Shown here: positions 11,201 through 26,100 of the stretch, piece by piece
Numbering within the stretch: the first letter of the stretch is position 1
Layout of the letters: each line of letters starts with the position of its first letter
From: Schistosoma mansoni
Taxonomy: Eukaryota; Platyhelminthes; Trematoda; Strigeidida; Schistosomatidae
DNA length: 64,000 nt
Assembly (NCBI RefSeq): GCF_000237925.1
Contig: NC_031496.1
Span: 19,397,154-19,461,153 of the forward strand
Direction of reading: 5' to 3'
The notes under the pieces: model-generated
The model's database searches: none
Seen by the model: the letters and a program-made list of their open reading frames with translations, nothing else
What the model was told of the DNA's origin: nothing
Program-made: the position numbers and the translations under genes

Positions 11201-12151
11201 GTAATATTTTTACGGTTCATTACGACTTAGGACTCATATCTGAGATTAAACGTTGAAGTATTTATTTAACAAATTTAACTTCACGATGAACCTGTTGTTT
11301 TTATAATTTCTTCACCAGTTGTCATCAGTATATCATAATCTCTTGTGTTTAGTGTTGTTCAAGACTTTTATTTCTTCGTTTCATATAATTAGAGATCTAT
11401 TAACAGCATTGTCAGAGGTATTTTTCAAAATCATGTCGTACTTTTATGTTGCTGATAACCAACTAACTGATTATTACCGAACCAATCAAGCTAGTACATA
11501 GTTATCACTTCAGTTCTTTAAAATTACATTTTTTGCCTGTTTTTTTATATCAAGTTGTAATTAGTGAAGTATTGTAATTTACTTTTAGTAAGAAGTGTAG
11601 CATTAGTTTGGGTAAATTATTTCCTTAAATTTACCGTCTTTCTACATTACTTGATAGAGTTTCACATAAATAAAGCATCCTAATCTAATCTAATATAGTT
11701 ACAAATTGTACAGAATGGTTAAGACAGTTACTGTAATTCCTATATTGTTATCTTTAATCATACTGAGTAGGGAAGAATTATGTTACCTTAATTGTCGGTT
11801 TGATGAATGTGCAAATAATAGTAGATGTATTCTTACATTTGTTAGATGAAATAATATATACAGGGGGAGAACTTTTTATAACCCATGTTAGTGTGATACA
11901 TGTAGTAGTGATACTCTGTAGAACTAAATTTAGAGGAGAGCAAGATTCATATTTACCACATAAACACGACTAGATAGTTTTTTTTTTCGAAATAAAAGCA
12001 AATATTGACAGGGATTATGTGTAATGTTATGTTTAAGGCACAAAAAAGAAAAACGACAGTTCAATTATTGTTCTACATCAACATGATGTAAAATAACAAA
12101 TACTATGTATAATAATAAATATGCAAAAGGACAATATTCATCGCCACACAA
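8276..12151. other. Intergenic space and 3' flank of the Neph-like gene
   Basis: About 3.9 kb of AT-rich DNA. A 70-codon open frame at 9456-9668 (+), with residues EYVPPSVDVKYYLKEDSSFY, has ordinary-looking composition, but it has no ATG and no good acceptor and was not identified. Nothing else is supported. Confidence 0.4.
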
Positions 12152-12779
12152 TTAAACATTTGTTGTGTGATCATTGATTAAATAGGCTATTTCATGAATA
12201 GATGTGTTAACTCCATAAGTTATAGGTGAATGTGGTAGATTCTCAATTTTTGGCACCATATGTTCTGAATGATCTGTTGTAATGATTGATGATGATTGTT
12301 GATCAGGTGAAAGTGGTGGGTTGTTAACACTTCGAGATGAATGTGAATTTACAGGGGTACGTGAATTATTATCCACTGAACTATGTCCACTGATAATCGA
12401 ATTTCCACCTGAACATAAACCGTGTGATGGTGTATGTGTAGGTATACCATTAGTTAAATCCAATGTTGTAATTTGTGGGAGATTTGCTAGTAAATGATTA
12501 TTAGTTGAAAAAAGGCAACTGTTATTTCCTATTAAATTGTTGTTGTTTGCACATGATTGTAAATTAATAGATTCCGGTATGAAATCAGGCGGGGGAGTTT
12601 GAATTAATCCAGAGGTTGGCAATAAACTAGAACAATTAGTTAAGAAAGATGAATGATCCGATGATAACATTCGATGGTTTAAACTTGAAATGTGAGTACT
12701 TCCGTTACATATAGGTTGTAAAAATTGACAAGACGGTAAACTTGAACAGTAGGTAGCGGAGATACCTTCAGGAGCAGAA
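12152..12779 (-). CDS. Neph-like gene exon l: cytoplasmic C-terminus with PDZ ligand
   Basis: The last exon follows ccatttatag, encodes 208 residues and ends at TAA. It is low in complexity and rich in Ser, Asn and His, as expected of a disordered tail (for example [19 protein letters not shown] and [17 protein letters not shown]). Proline-rich bits NNPPLSPDQ and IQTPPPDF could bind SH3 domains. The terminus INDHTTNV gives T at -2 and V at 0, a class I PDZ-binding motif shared with Neph and Nephrin relatives. Confidence 0.85.
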
Positions 12780-15700
12780 CTATAAATGGAAAAACCAATA
12801 TTAGTTATAGGTATGTCGTAAGATTTTATGCAAATTAGTAACTCTCAACAATTTATTGGGATCTATGTGATTATTGTAGCTGTTTGTTAGAGACTGTGTG
12901 ATATGGCTCAAGATCTGCCACAATGATGTATTTATATTCATCCTTTGTCTTCCTTTAGATTCCAAGTTTGTATATCACATAAAAGTTTTCTTATTATTTC
13001 ACTAATTCGTATTTTTCTCGAATCGAGGCTTCGTGGTCTAATCTTTTCTATCATCACCAGTACTGGTACTAACTCTGTTACTTCGGGATTTGCGCTGACC
13101 ATTTTATTTCACCGTGCTAATTGAAAGTAGCAACTTCAACCGATGTAGACATTACCGGGTTCTACGCTACATATGACTCATTAACTCAACAAATCGTATT
13201 TGGATTTTCCTTAATAGTCAGAATCCAAATTAAGAGTTACGAAAGTGGTCAACGACTTCATTCAGCAAATGGTAATTATTTTCACAGAAAGAGGTAAGTC
13301 GTATGTGCTCACGATCAAGTTTTTTGGAATGGACTTTGAATCATTTAATAACTTTACTAAATCAAACCTGTAGATTTCCAATAAAGTGATAAAATTAATT
13401 TCAGTTTCTTCCATGCTCTAATCTACATCAAAATCTTTGTATATTTACATTATAAATGACCAAACTGAATGAGATTTATAACAGGATTCTTTTGTGTTAT
13501 CACTTCTCTTATAATACTGCTGTTAATATATTTTGGTGCTCTTGGTTAACTCCATAGTGATTGAACTATAATAGTTTCGTATATACTCTATAGACAAATC
13601 TCATTAATAACAACGTAAGTATAAAAAGTGGGATACGAAAGTATTTGGGGAACGTATATTTCAGACATATGGTAACCCAGATAAAATATATGTGAACTGG
13701 AATAGGAGAAATAGCCAACCTAGTGTGTAATAAGTGATTCAATCTTGAAACATGAAAGTGATAAAAGTATATAGACATATGTACTGCCATACATATTTCC
13801 CCAAAGTCACATAAGTAAATGACAGAATGCCTAGAAAGATTAAAATAAGCGTTAGAAGAAATAATGTAGGAGTTTAACAATACCGATCGTTACAATATCG
13901 TTGCCATTGTTGAATGAAGCTAATATCATTAATGGGTATTCTTCAATTCGTTAGTTTCAAAAAATAGAGTTGACTTACGTATTAGTACACATATCTTCTT
14001 TAGAAGTTTCATAAAAACAGTTTTCCAATTGATCCTTGGGTATGCGCATAGATCCCTAGAATAAATCCAAAAATGTGTATTGATAGTATTTGATTTCATT
14101 AAATTAAAAGGACTAGATTATTTTACAATATTTCATGTACATCAAATAATTACTCGGTAAAATTTTGAGATATTCTAGTTAAGAATAAAAGCATTGTAAT
14201 GCAGTTTATGATGGTAATTCATTAAACATGTGAATTGAACGAATTCATCGATTAGTCATTGTGTTATCAGAAAAATAAGCAGTGACTGTTAGACTGCGCT
14301 ATATGGAAAGGTGTAAGATTTTTTGATCGGAATCTATGAGATAATCGTATTGTTATTTCAAAAATTTATTCCTGATGATGTACTCATACTTTATTTCCCT
14401 TTGGATGTCGACTTTTAAGACTATTTAATAGTTTTTATCTCCTGATACCCTTCATTATTTCCAAACTATATAGTCTGCGTTTAGTGTTTACAGTTGTTAA
14501 TACAATTACTTCGATTTATTTACCCTTCATGTGGCGTTGGTTTCTGCTTTCTGTGTTAATGTGGAGTGTGGAACTTGGAGAGACACTTTTATTTATGCGA
14601 AATTATTCGCGTTTTATAAGGGATTTTAGTTTTCATGCACGTTTATGCATCAATTCGATTGTAAAATCAGCAGTGTAGTTGTGGTATTTATACGAATAGA
14701 TGAGTTTTTTGTACTTGATTGAGTGAATTCCGGATATAATACGTTCAGTTGTGCTCATCTAGTTCTACCTGTCTTAAATTGAACTGTTTCACTGGAATTC
14801 ATAGTTAGCACATCGTTCAGAATGATTTGAATTATCATCGTAGTACAAAGGTATTTTCTCATTTATTGACTGTAAACCGACGTTTAAGTATCGCATAAAC
14901 CAGTATACAAAGAAGTAGTCAGTCGTAACACCTTACACAGAAATATTTATAGATATTATTGAAAATCACACAACTCGTCTTTGAAATCTAAGACACTTCT
15001 AACTGTTAGTCTGAGTGAGAAAGCACCTATAGGTATTTCAGTCAGAATTCACAAGTCAATTATTACTAGTGACAAGAGATTTCAAATGAAATAGCTTTCA
15101 GTTCTAAACAACATACCCGATTCCTTTGTTTTCCTGTCCATTTGAATATTTCTATTAACTGCTTTTGTATGGATATTTTCATTCTTCTGGTTTTCCACTT
15201 ATTGATATGAAGTATTGTAAGTTCGAATCATATACGTCTTAATGACAGTAACTGATGGTGTTATTGAAAAATTAGAACAACTCAGCGGACAAAATTTTCA
15301 ACCCGACAATATCATTTACTCAAGCTGTACAATCGTAATTATAGTTCATTCACAAATAAAATAGTCGTTTGAAAGATAAAAGGATGATTACATAAGCCTC
15401 AAAAAGCGAGTGCTTTACAAACACATCTCCGAACGTCATCTCGCATGGCTTTCGGAAGGTAAATGTAAACCAATCAACAGTTCAATATTAAAACATTTTC
15501 TGGATTCTGGTCACATGGTCCCACCTTACAATTCTTTTAAAATCATCTGTACGGTCAGAAAATTTGGTTCAAAAGGAGCGCGAATTAATAACTTATGAAC
15601 TGCACAGGCGTTAGCAACCCATCTTTTCAAACCTGAACTCCGTGTGCTGAAGAGAGACGTGAAGGCAATAATTCTTCCTTGGCCCTAACACTTAATTGTC

Positions 15701-17135
15701 ATAAACGGTAATCTGATATTATTAAATCCTTCGAAGGTTCTTAATCTTCTTGATTTTAATTATTAGTTTCTATGATCTTCACGTTTTGAATTTATTCTTC
15801 ACCCTTCTCAGACAATTGTCAAGTGGAAAATTATCCTTCCTACGTTTGATTTCGTTTTATTATCTCTCTTCATTTCACGATTATTAAGTAACTTTCTTTG
15901 ACAGATGATATGATGTAATCACCCTCCTATCTTTCAAAAGACTATTTCATTTGTATATTAATTATAAATACAATTGTATAGCTTGAGTAAATGATATCGT
16001 TGAAAATCAAATCTTGTTCGCTGAATTGTCTTAATGTACATTTGATTCAGGTTTTAAACTGTGTGTTTTTATGTATTCAATTGGTACTACAGTTAAGCTT
16101 AGAAGTCAAAAGCGCATCAGTTACGGTTTTGATTCTAACTGACAAGGGTTAGGGAAAATGTCACATACCATTCTTCTTAAAGTCAGATAAATAAAGTATC
16201 CGTGTAATACACATCCTACTTCCTAAAACTTGTATACAATTAGTTAACAGTTTTAGAAATAAAATAAGAAGAGATGTTTTTAATAGCATAACTTACCTGA
16301 TCTGTACCATCGAAAGCATAACGAGTAAATGATTTATTTAAGCTTGGGTTATTTGAATAACACTGATATGGATCTTGACGATAATGCATATTTGGTGTAT
16401 AAGCACGTGTTATAAAATCTGAATTCACTACACCATAATCTTGTAAAGAACTCCTTGATGGCTGTTTAGTACGATTACCTAAATGAAATAACAATTAACA
16501 ACAAATGGTAGTAATAATAATACAAGAAGCAAGGTTTATATTGATTTCATTTTTTTTTCAATGAACTGGGCAGCATAACTGGTGGTGTGATAAACATATT
16601 TTCAAATCACTAGCCACATGTGGAGGAATAGTCTAGTGAATAATCCTAATGTTAGGCATATAATATTAGGTAAAAGTCGGTTAATGTGGTCTTGAACCTT
16701 CTATGGTTGGGGAAATGTGGATACGTGTTAAGTAGGCTGATTAACTAACTACTTCAGTTTGATATACTGATACACAGAGAATTGAAGGCTTCCTAGTGGA
16801 CGTTTCTGAGATAATTATAATTTATAGAGACTTTAGGTGATATCTATCAAAAATGCTCACAATAGTATATTAGTTTAGGCATGAGTATTTAAGAAAATAT
16901 ATACCATAAGTAAAACAATATATCCCCAAATAATCTTAAGGTGAATTAGCATTACATGTGTTTTATTCTTGTTTCTCACAGTATCCATAAATTTTCATGT
17001 AAATTTAACTGAATGTGAATTTTGCTAACATGAAGAAAAACGTTTGTTACATGTGAATTTTACAATTTCCATTTTGTAGTATGCTCGACCTAAGTGTACT
17101 GAAGACGTAATGTATATTTCCCTCCCTCCCTTCCC

Positions 17136-17183
<48 letters not shown>

Positions 17184-20100
17184 TGTCCCACAAAATTTTA
17201 CGATCGACGAATACAACATTCATCATCGTATAATAGATATTTATAATTGTAGATTGATATATCCAATTTAGCTAATTAGGTAGAAATGGTAAAAGTCATA
17301 TTTATGTAGTTTTCATTATGGTATAGAACTTAAATAAGGACATGATATAATTGTTTTTCTTTCATAAATCCTATACTAACAATTTACTGATTATAGTAAT
17401 AACATTATAACAATGATATGTTTAATATATAATTTTAACTAAGTTTATGTACATGCACAGATTGTTTATATGAATATATGAGAGAATATCAGAAGAGGTT
17501 TTGAGTATATTTTACTAATTTGAATAATTGAGATCATGAATCAATTGAAGCTAGACCATCATGAAAAACCTTAAAGCATTCGCGCATGAAACTGATAGAT
17601 ACTGGGTTTAAATCTCGCGAGGCGGGATCGTGGATGCGCACTGCTGAGGAGTCCCACAATAGGACGAAACGGCCATCCAGTGCTTCCAGGTTTTCCATGT
17701 TGGTCTAGCTTCAATTGATTCATGATCTCAAATATGAGAGATTAGTTAAATAAATTTTTTTATTGAATCTATTTTCTTTTTTTAAAGGACTAATTTTGTA
17801 TTCAAATTAGTTTTTGGAAACAGTAAAAAAAAGGAAAAAAAGAAAACATAAAACAATTCCAACATTTAACTAGTATTAAAAACTGTTATGATACTTTTTT
17901 TTGACTTTATTATTAAAATGTTTATTTATCTATTCATTGTTTGCCAGAATATTCAGAATGGTGTATTGAAAGTAGTCAAATATTTCAATAATAACTTTCT
18001 ATTTGTGATACTTTCATATTTTATGTTAAGATCTTAAGTGAGATATTAAACCGATATGATCTTGAGTGAATTAAACATTTTTTTCAATGTTTTTTCCTAT
18101 CAAGCATTAGTGAAAACTATCGTCCGGATTAGTGTTACACATAATTTGTTTAAATTCAGTTGTTTAGTCATATATGGAGAGAGGGAGGGAAAACAAGAAA
18201 GGAAGAGCTATTATGCAGAGACCTATAGGTTAAAGTAATGCCTAGATAATTAATCAAAGCAACTTTCATTGATTTATAGTGAAGTAGTAATCATTACATT
18301 AGTTTACAATTCAATATCATGCGTTTAATTATCTTTGTTTATATGCTTACCTTTATTATAACGAAATCCACATACTCTTTGACGGCATATACACAGAAGT
18401 ATTAATCCTACTATTAACAGGATTCCAATAGTGACCGCTGCACCGATGATAAACTGAATTGGAATATCTTCTGTAAACAAGAAATATATATACAAAGTAT
18501 ATTTCAGTGTTAAAAATTTCTCAATAAAATAGCATCAAATTTATATATATGCATATGAAATAATAACTAACCTTGATGACTGAGACGTATTAATTTCCAA
18601 TCCGATCCATAACCGTTCTTTACAGAACAATTATATTGACCGAAATCACTCATCATGACATGTGCGATATGAAGAACAAGTACCACACCACCGATAAATT
18701 CTTCTTGTTCAAATTTATGACTAATTAAGTGAATATCAAAAAGTAATGAAGAAAATGAAGATCATTAAAATGATTGATAAAGCAAACGGTTTAGAAAGTG
18801 CAATGAGAAAACAAAGTTTATCACAACCATATGGTATTATTAACTCAATACATTTCGAGCAGCCTCATAATGCATTATCTTGTAGATTGATTTCTTTATG
18901 ATCAAAAAATGATCGAATAAGATTGTATGAGATAAGATTGTGAGAAAAAAGAAACATAAATCTTAAGACACTGGATAATTAGTCAATACTCTCAGAGTAA
19001 GTTTGGTTTCAGTACAGACTCTTTCAAACATTCTGAGAGGAGAAGGGTTACATATCGTAATGGTAAGGCTCCAAAATACCTAAGCATCTATCCTAGAAAA
19101 CTTTCATGGAAAATCGCAAAGTTAAAAATACTCTTATGATCCGTTTTATTTGCGTTTGTCAGTAGAAGAGTCATTCTTACGTAGAATTCATGATTACCCA
19201 TCTTTATATACATATATTTCCATATGCATGTGGCAGAGGTTTCAAGATGTGATATTATTTACATGCTGTTTCCACTTTTAATAGAGCACGAATATTGTAT
19301 TATTCTCTTAGGTCATACTGTTCTGCCGTTCGAACAATCCCTGTTTTCAAGATTAGTTTTTTTAATTATAATATGGAATTAAATCCAAGCAGGAAGAACG
19401 GTCATCTAGTTTACAAATCTGGTTCCTATAGATTTCAACTACCTTTTATGAATGTAAGCCGTTAGTAAATACTGCCCTGAATTGAGAAAAGCTGTCTTGA
19501 TACTTGATAAGAAAGGTGAATTAATGTTTATTTGGTTTGGTTAAGACATTTTGTGAGATATAGAATTAGAAATAGCATTTCGTTTATTAGTCATATTATA
19601 TCAAAATTTGATACTGGATGGATTGATAAAAGCTTATTTTAGATAGTTAGAATTGACTACTTGTAAGTAGTCTATCATTTTAGCTTTGGGATCATCTGAG
19701 GTAATTTGCCTGAGATCTCATGTAAAATATATTTATTTTATCCATTTATCAGTAAAACCTTAGTCATTGAAGTTCGTCCTATGTACTTTATCAAAGTATG
19801 CATAAAAGTTTCTGCCATCGGTTGAGATTCATTTAACATAATTAATTTTTGACTCAAGATATCAGTTAAATACGGGCATATTCATGTCTGAATTGTCGTT
19901 TTTTCATGGATGTTGTTTTTCATATCACTTCTCTTACTATCTTTGTTCCGTCTTACCCCGTATTTATCTAGTTGACCTTTCATCTTTGTATAGAAATATT
20001 CTTAACAAGTATATGTGTGATAAGATTGTTTGAAGTGTATTGCGCCAATACATCGCAAAGTTATGATAATCTTCGTCTTCTCATTACACTGTCTGAATTC

Positions 20101-23100
20101 ACTGATACACGTTTTAGGCATACTATAATCTTTAACCTGAAACAACTCGATATATTATGTAGGTATTATCAAAATTATTGTAGGGTTAATAATGGTCTCA
20201 ACATATTTCTTTAAAATGAGCTAGAATAAGCAAAACGTTTGATTTCATTTTTATGAACACTGTCAATAAAGGCCACTTTTATAGAATGACTCAGGAAAAC
20301 TATTAGGTTTTTCGATTGCACAAAGTAACGAATGGTTCATTGAAGGGAATTAAAATTCAGCTTGCTAAAATTAACGAGGTATAAACAACATTCATTTTAT
20401 TATTTAACTTACTTTTTTGTATAGTTCTTATCTGTAAACATACTAGATATCATTAGATCATTAAAGTATAATTGAACTTAGTGTCATTACACCTGGAATA
20501 TTGGTACCCCAATGATTATCAAGCATGTATACATAAGTCAACTTAAAATCTGGTGTTTTAATCCTTAACACAATTTTGTTGATCATTGTCCCTACTAATT
20601 GTTGAAACTTAGTGATTAATTTTGATATCTCTAGATTTTTAATACAAATTAAACAGAATGAATTTATATAGGATAAATTATAAAATAATGCTAATGAGAT
20701 AATATTGTGATGTGTGTTACTGATGTCGACAAATATAAGTACTATGTATCATCAATCGAAAGTGAAATGCCTGGCGGCAGAAGGTTAAGAAGGTCGAAGA
20801 GAAAAGTACGAGAATGGAGAATGATTGGTATGAAAACGAAGGAACAATCAAGTCTGAGATAATTGATTGACATTTTGAAAATGAATTATTCATTGTATGG
20901 TTATCAGATTTTATCAAGAGATTCTGTAATTCTGTATTCAGCTATATTTGGTACAACATTGTTTCAGTTCAGTTTAGTAATGAACTTACTGTGAATCTGG
21001 CTGAATTGGATTACCATTGAAATACCAATGCGTTTGACCAGAAGGTGGAAGTGGAACTGAATTCACTGTACAACGCAATCTGGCTGGTTGACCTAAATAA
21101 GCATGAACTATTGGATTTGGTTGAATACGAGGAGGTTCTTCAGTGAAATAAATTTGAAAAAATAATAAAAAACTAGTTAATCAATTTATAATTGATTTTA
21201 AGTTCAACTTAAAATTATATGAGACAAATGGGTGACTAAAATATTGTGGCGCCACAATGGAGAACTAAATATTGAAGTTTCAATTAAAATTAATACTTAT
21301 TTCAGAAATATGTGACAATCTGTATATTTTCTTTAGATCTACTTAAAGAACACACCATTAAAACCAAAATTTTCACAAACATTCAAAATTTTGTAAAGTT
21401 TTGGTGTATTCGCCTTTGGGTAATTGGAACTAGCTACCAACTAGTAGGATCAAATGACAAAATCTTCCCCAACTTGTAAAGTTAATTGTTATAATCAAAA
21501 ACTTTATCATTCAGCAACTCAAACAAGAACTGTATAAACATAGTTTAGTTAAGGTTATCAACTGACAAATAATACTATGACATGGAAAACCTAAATGACT
21601 TTATTCACTAAATATTAATTGCTAAACATTATCAATCTAAATAGCCTTTAAACTTGAAATAATATAGTAAATGGGTCATTTTGCCTGTTAAGAAATATGG
21701 CTACCGGTTTTATTATCATAGATATAAATGAAATATTTAAGTTCAATCATAATCTAAATTCAGTTACTTATTTGTGACTGAAATGATGGAAATAAATAGT
21801 TATCTTGAATTTTTATTGTTAATAGTAAAGTGGTAAATTAATTATGAAAAAGAAAGAGAAAAAGCGAAAATCAACGTATTCCTTTGTTGTTAAACTATAA
21901 TTTAGTATAGAATATGATATTTGACTATTTTATCAGAATATTAGTCATCTCAGTTTAAATTCACTTGGTGCTGTATATTAGTATCATCCCATTGTTATTT
22001 AGGACTGCAAATGATCAGTCTCTTGTTGACATATGTGCATCCTGTGCGAATTGCCTCGATATTGCCTGAAGTCATAAGCTTTATAAGCGAAATCGATAGT
22101 GGCTATTATTTGATCCTTAGAATTTATAAATTGAATAATCAAGTTTATCTCTCTAACAAATTATTAAGGATAACATTTATGTATCACAAAGTATCGAACT
22201 CAAATGATCATAGAATGAAGAGCTAAGTAATGAAATCAATAAGAAAATATACTGTGAGACTTACTGTTGCAGTTGCTAAAGAGCTTATCTTTATACAACA
22301 TTCCTTCTGTACATCGAGAATCTCTCGTTTGAATTCTGCAATATTTTTACGAGTCCAAACAGTCGCAGGAATGAGAGGTAATGGCTCTGGAAAATCTTCG
22401 GATATGTAAATAAAAGGATATTTTTACAAAAACTGGCGTTTATTCACCCTGATAATTTATTACTTCTGTATAACCGATATAAATCGTCCTTTGTAAACAA
22501 TCTTTACTACATACACTATCNNNNNNNNNNNNNNNNNNNNNNNNNNNNNNNNNNNNNNNNNNNNNNNNNNNNNNNNNNNNNNNNNNNNNNNNNNNNNNNN
22601 NNNNNNNNNNNNNNNNNNNNNNNNNNNNNNNNNNNNNNNNNNNNNNNNNNNNNNNNNNNNNNNNNNNNNNNNNNNNNNNNNNNNNNNNNNNNNNNNNNNN
22701 NNNNNNNNNNNNNNNNNNNNCTCTGAGATGCAGGTACATCCAGCTGACGAATCCCAAATAGGATGAAACGCGCGTTCTGGATTCCACTGCTAGCCACTAT
22801 CCATCTTTGTTTAGAATACAGTTTAATTATTGATTTCATTTAGTTGCGTAGTCAAAATGGTATATGAATCAACAAATTGAATTCATATTGTCAACTTTAC
22901 AAAAAGAACTAGTCAAATGAAAAGAGCAATCACAGTTTCTTGAAATATAAACTATGATATCAAACTGTGACTAAACTAGTATATAGTTTATGTATAAAAA
23001 TTATTTACATTTCTTTTGTATAATTATTCATTAATTAAATCTATAACACAATGAAAATCACTTATCATTCATCTGATAATCTATGCGATACATACAATAG

Positions 23101-26100
23101 TCATTGCAAATAATGACATTCATATTCATATCATTCATCTATCAATTTACGCTAAGACAAACTTCCAATTATTTATTTCTCTTTTTTTATTTATCCCTTT
23201 TTTCTTCAAATAAACATTATCATGTAAGTCAAAAACAAACAAACAAGAGAAACGGTCGCATATTTTAAGTTAACAAAGTTAATTCTGTCAATCTTTTGCA
23301 GAATATACGCTGGAAAAATAACAACCTTCAATCGATACACAATAGTCTTTCCCTCCCCCCCCAAAGTTAACATTTTTTTCAAAGAGATTTTTTCTTTGAA
23401 AAAAATAGGTTCATAATGTATTTTCTTTCAATGAAATATATTTCAATTAGTTAGAATAGTAGAATCTAAGCATACACTTATCAGTATTATCCTAATGTTC
23501 AATCACAGCATGTATTGCTTTTATCTTAATGCTCTAATATAGACGAAACTTTTTTAAGGCTTCACTTTTACTATTCATTTTCTTGATTAATTTTTTATTT
23601 AAAACTTATTACAGAGTGATTCATATAGTGAACTGAACTGAATAACTATCCGGTTACTTTTAACTTATTATCTATATTGGTTTGTATTTTCTTTCACAGA
23701 ATATTTTGTTTTACAGCTTGTTAGAGGCAAATAAAATTGATTGATGCAAATCGATTTCTGAATTGTAACAAGTGTTAGTCTATGATAAATGATGGTTGCT
23801 AAATAGTGTTAATCGATTAAAGAATGAAATATAATTGTGGTGTCTGCTGCTTATGTTGACAGATGTAAGTAGTATGTAGATGCAATTGGAAGTGGAATGC
23901 CTGACAGCAGAAGAGTGAATTAAATCGCGCAGAAATGAAATTTGGGAATAATCAGAATGACAACAGAATCAGGGGAATCATGGAGTATGTAAAGGACAAC
24001 ACAAAGAAGATGTGCAAATGATGTATTTGATGTATGGTTTTAATAATTTAGTAAGCATCCTGAGCTAGTCACTACGTAATGACTTACTGGAATAAATATG
24101 CAAAAAATATGTACGCAGCGTCTTTTCCCAAATACTTTCTCATTGTCAAAAAGAAGTTACATAGTATCTGAGTAATCACTTAAGAGGTATGGTATAGTTA
24201 GACGAAATCATCATGTTGTTTTAATTAATTTCAGAAGTATGAGAAGCAATAAATTTGTTAGATAGGAAGTCCAAACTTTCAGAACTTAAATAATGTTGGC
24301 AACTATACTACTTAAAACATATATCGATATGTTTCACTGTAATCAATCCTTCGCTTTTTATATTATGAAAAAGTAACTGGGAAATAAATTGTATCTGTTA
24401 ACAACAGAAAACGTTTAAAAAGAATAGTTATGACTATATAAAGCAGACATAGATTAGAGAAGCGTTAATAATTTAGGTAACAAGGAAAAAAAAGAAAAAT
24501 AATTATTATTTGTAGGCGGAAAAGAACTTACAAACTAAGTAATATGTTACTACTACAAGAAAAGGTATTTCTGAACTTTATATATTTAAAGCTTAATCCA
24601 TTCATTAATTAAAAAGAACACAACAATAATCATAATGATATTGGAATGTCACTACATATTTCATTGTACTTATAAAATTACTTTCAACATTATTTTTGTA
24701 GCCAAATGAATGGATCTAATATTTCATATCGGTTATCGGAAATCGATAAAATTCCCTACATCTAATTTTTAGGTGTCTCTTTTTTTCACTGTTCAAGAAA
24801 TCAATGATCTTGGAACAATCCAAAAAAACTTTTTTTTAATCAGCTATATTTACAATGGAATTATGATTGAATGAATTATGATCATCATTTTTTTCTATTT
24901 AATTACTTAACCGAAGGTTGATTTTATGATTTTCACAACTGTTTTTTGTGTTGTTAAAAATAGAAAAATGTAAAGTTTTACCCAAGAAATTAAGACAAAA
25001 AATGAATATTTTTCTATCATAAATGTTTCATTTTTGTCTGTATTTTCCTAAGGATTCCAATCTTAACCTTCATCAGTTTTAGTAGACTAATATATATATC
25101 CCATACACAGATATACAAATATTTAATGCTAAACCATAAATCATATATACACATATATATGTACATTCTTTTCATTTACATAGTTCACCTACTGATATAT
25201 TTTGTTAGTAGATTAATTGTTGTTAGTGTATAGTTTATATTATTTTAGTTAAGAATATCATTACTTATATTTATGAGGATAGAAAATCAGCCATATAAAT
25301 ATACAAATTTATTTGTCCACAAAATAAGTAGAATATCAATTTCTTTATAAAGTTTGTGTAACATTTTAAATATAAATGCAAAGATCTTTTTGTCTGAATC
25401 TTAGATGATTACATAAGAATTATAGACTGAAATATTCCGTTATTCCGTATCTTTATAGTTCTGTTTTCTTGATTAAAAATACAAGACAAAGGAATAATGT
25501 TTTAGAACAAGCAGTTTTTAATGATTTCTTTTTGGAGTTCAACAGTTTTACGTAGATAAATACCGTTTTAAAAACCACTTCACAAACATCTAGTAAAGCA
25601 CAGTATTAAGAACTTATTCCAATTCGTTGACAAGATTAAAAACATAAACACGAAAGGTCAAAAGATGATGTCCTTTGACGTAACGTCATTGCTCACAAAT
25701 GTCCCATTCAGAGAGACTGTATAATATCTTTGTGAACATCTTAGAGAACAAGATATAGAAACTACAATCCCTGTGGAGACCATCAAAGAATTACTACTAA
25801 AATGTACTATGAATGTACATTTCAAATTCAATGGTGAAATCTACAGACAAATAGATGGTGTCGCGATGGGTTCACCCCTAGGTCCCATAATGGCTGATAT
25901 TTTTCTCGCGAAACTAGAAAACGGGCCACTCACACAACAGATTGAAAAGTTTTCACTTTATTGCCGATATATGGACGACACGTTCATCCTATGTAACGAC
26001 TATACTGACTTAATGGAGACACTGCAGCTATTCAATACAACTCATCCGTCTATAAAATTCACATGTGAGGAGGAAAATGGAGGTAGGATCGCTTTTCTAG

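Larger units (their letters stand above)
16500..18350. other. Intron between exons i and j
   Basis: Contains a long TA microsatellite at 17139-17181 and the H2 element at 17528-17731; otherwise AT-rich with no gene seen. Confidence 0.5.

Noticed and set aside
16169-16175. A 7-nt micro-exon between exons j and k of the Neph-like gene (acceptor ctttaag, donor gtatgt).
   Set aside because: It seemed needed to fix the frame, but a recount of exon k (77 nt) showed that j, k and l already join in frame without it.
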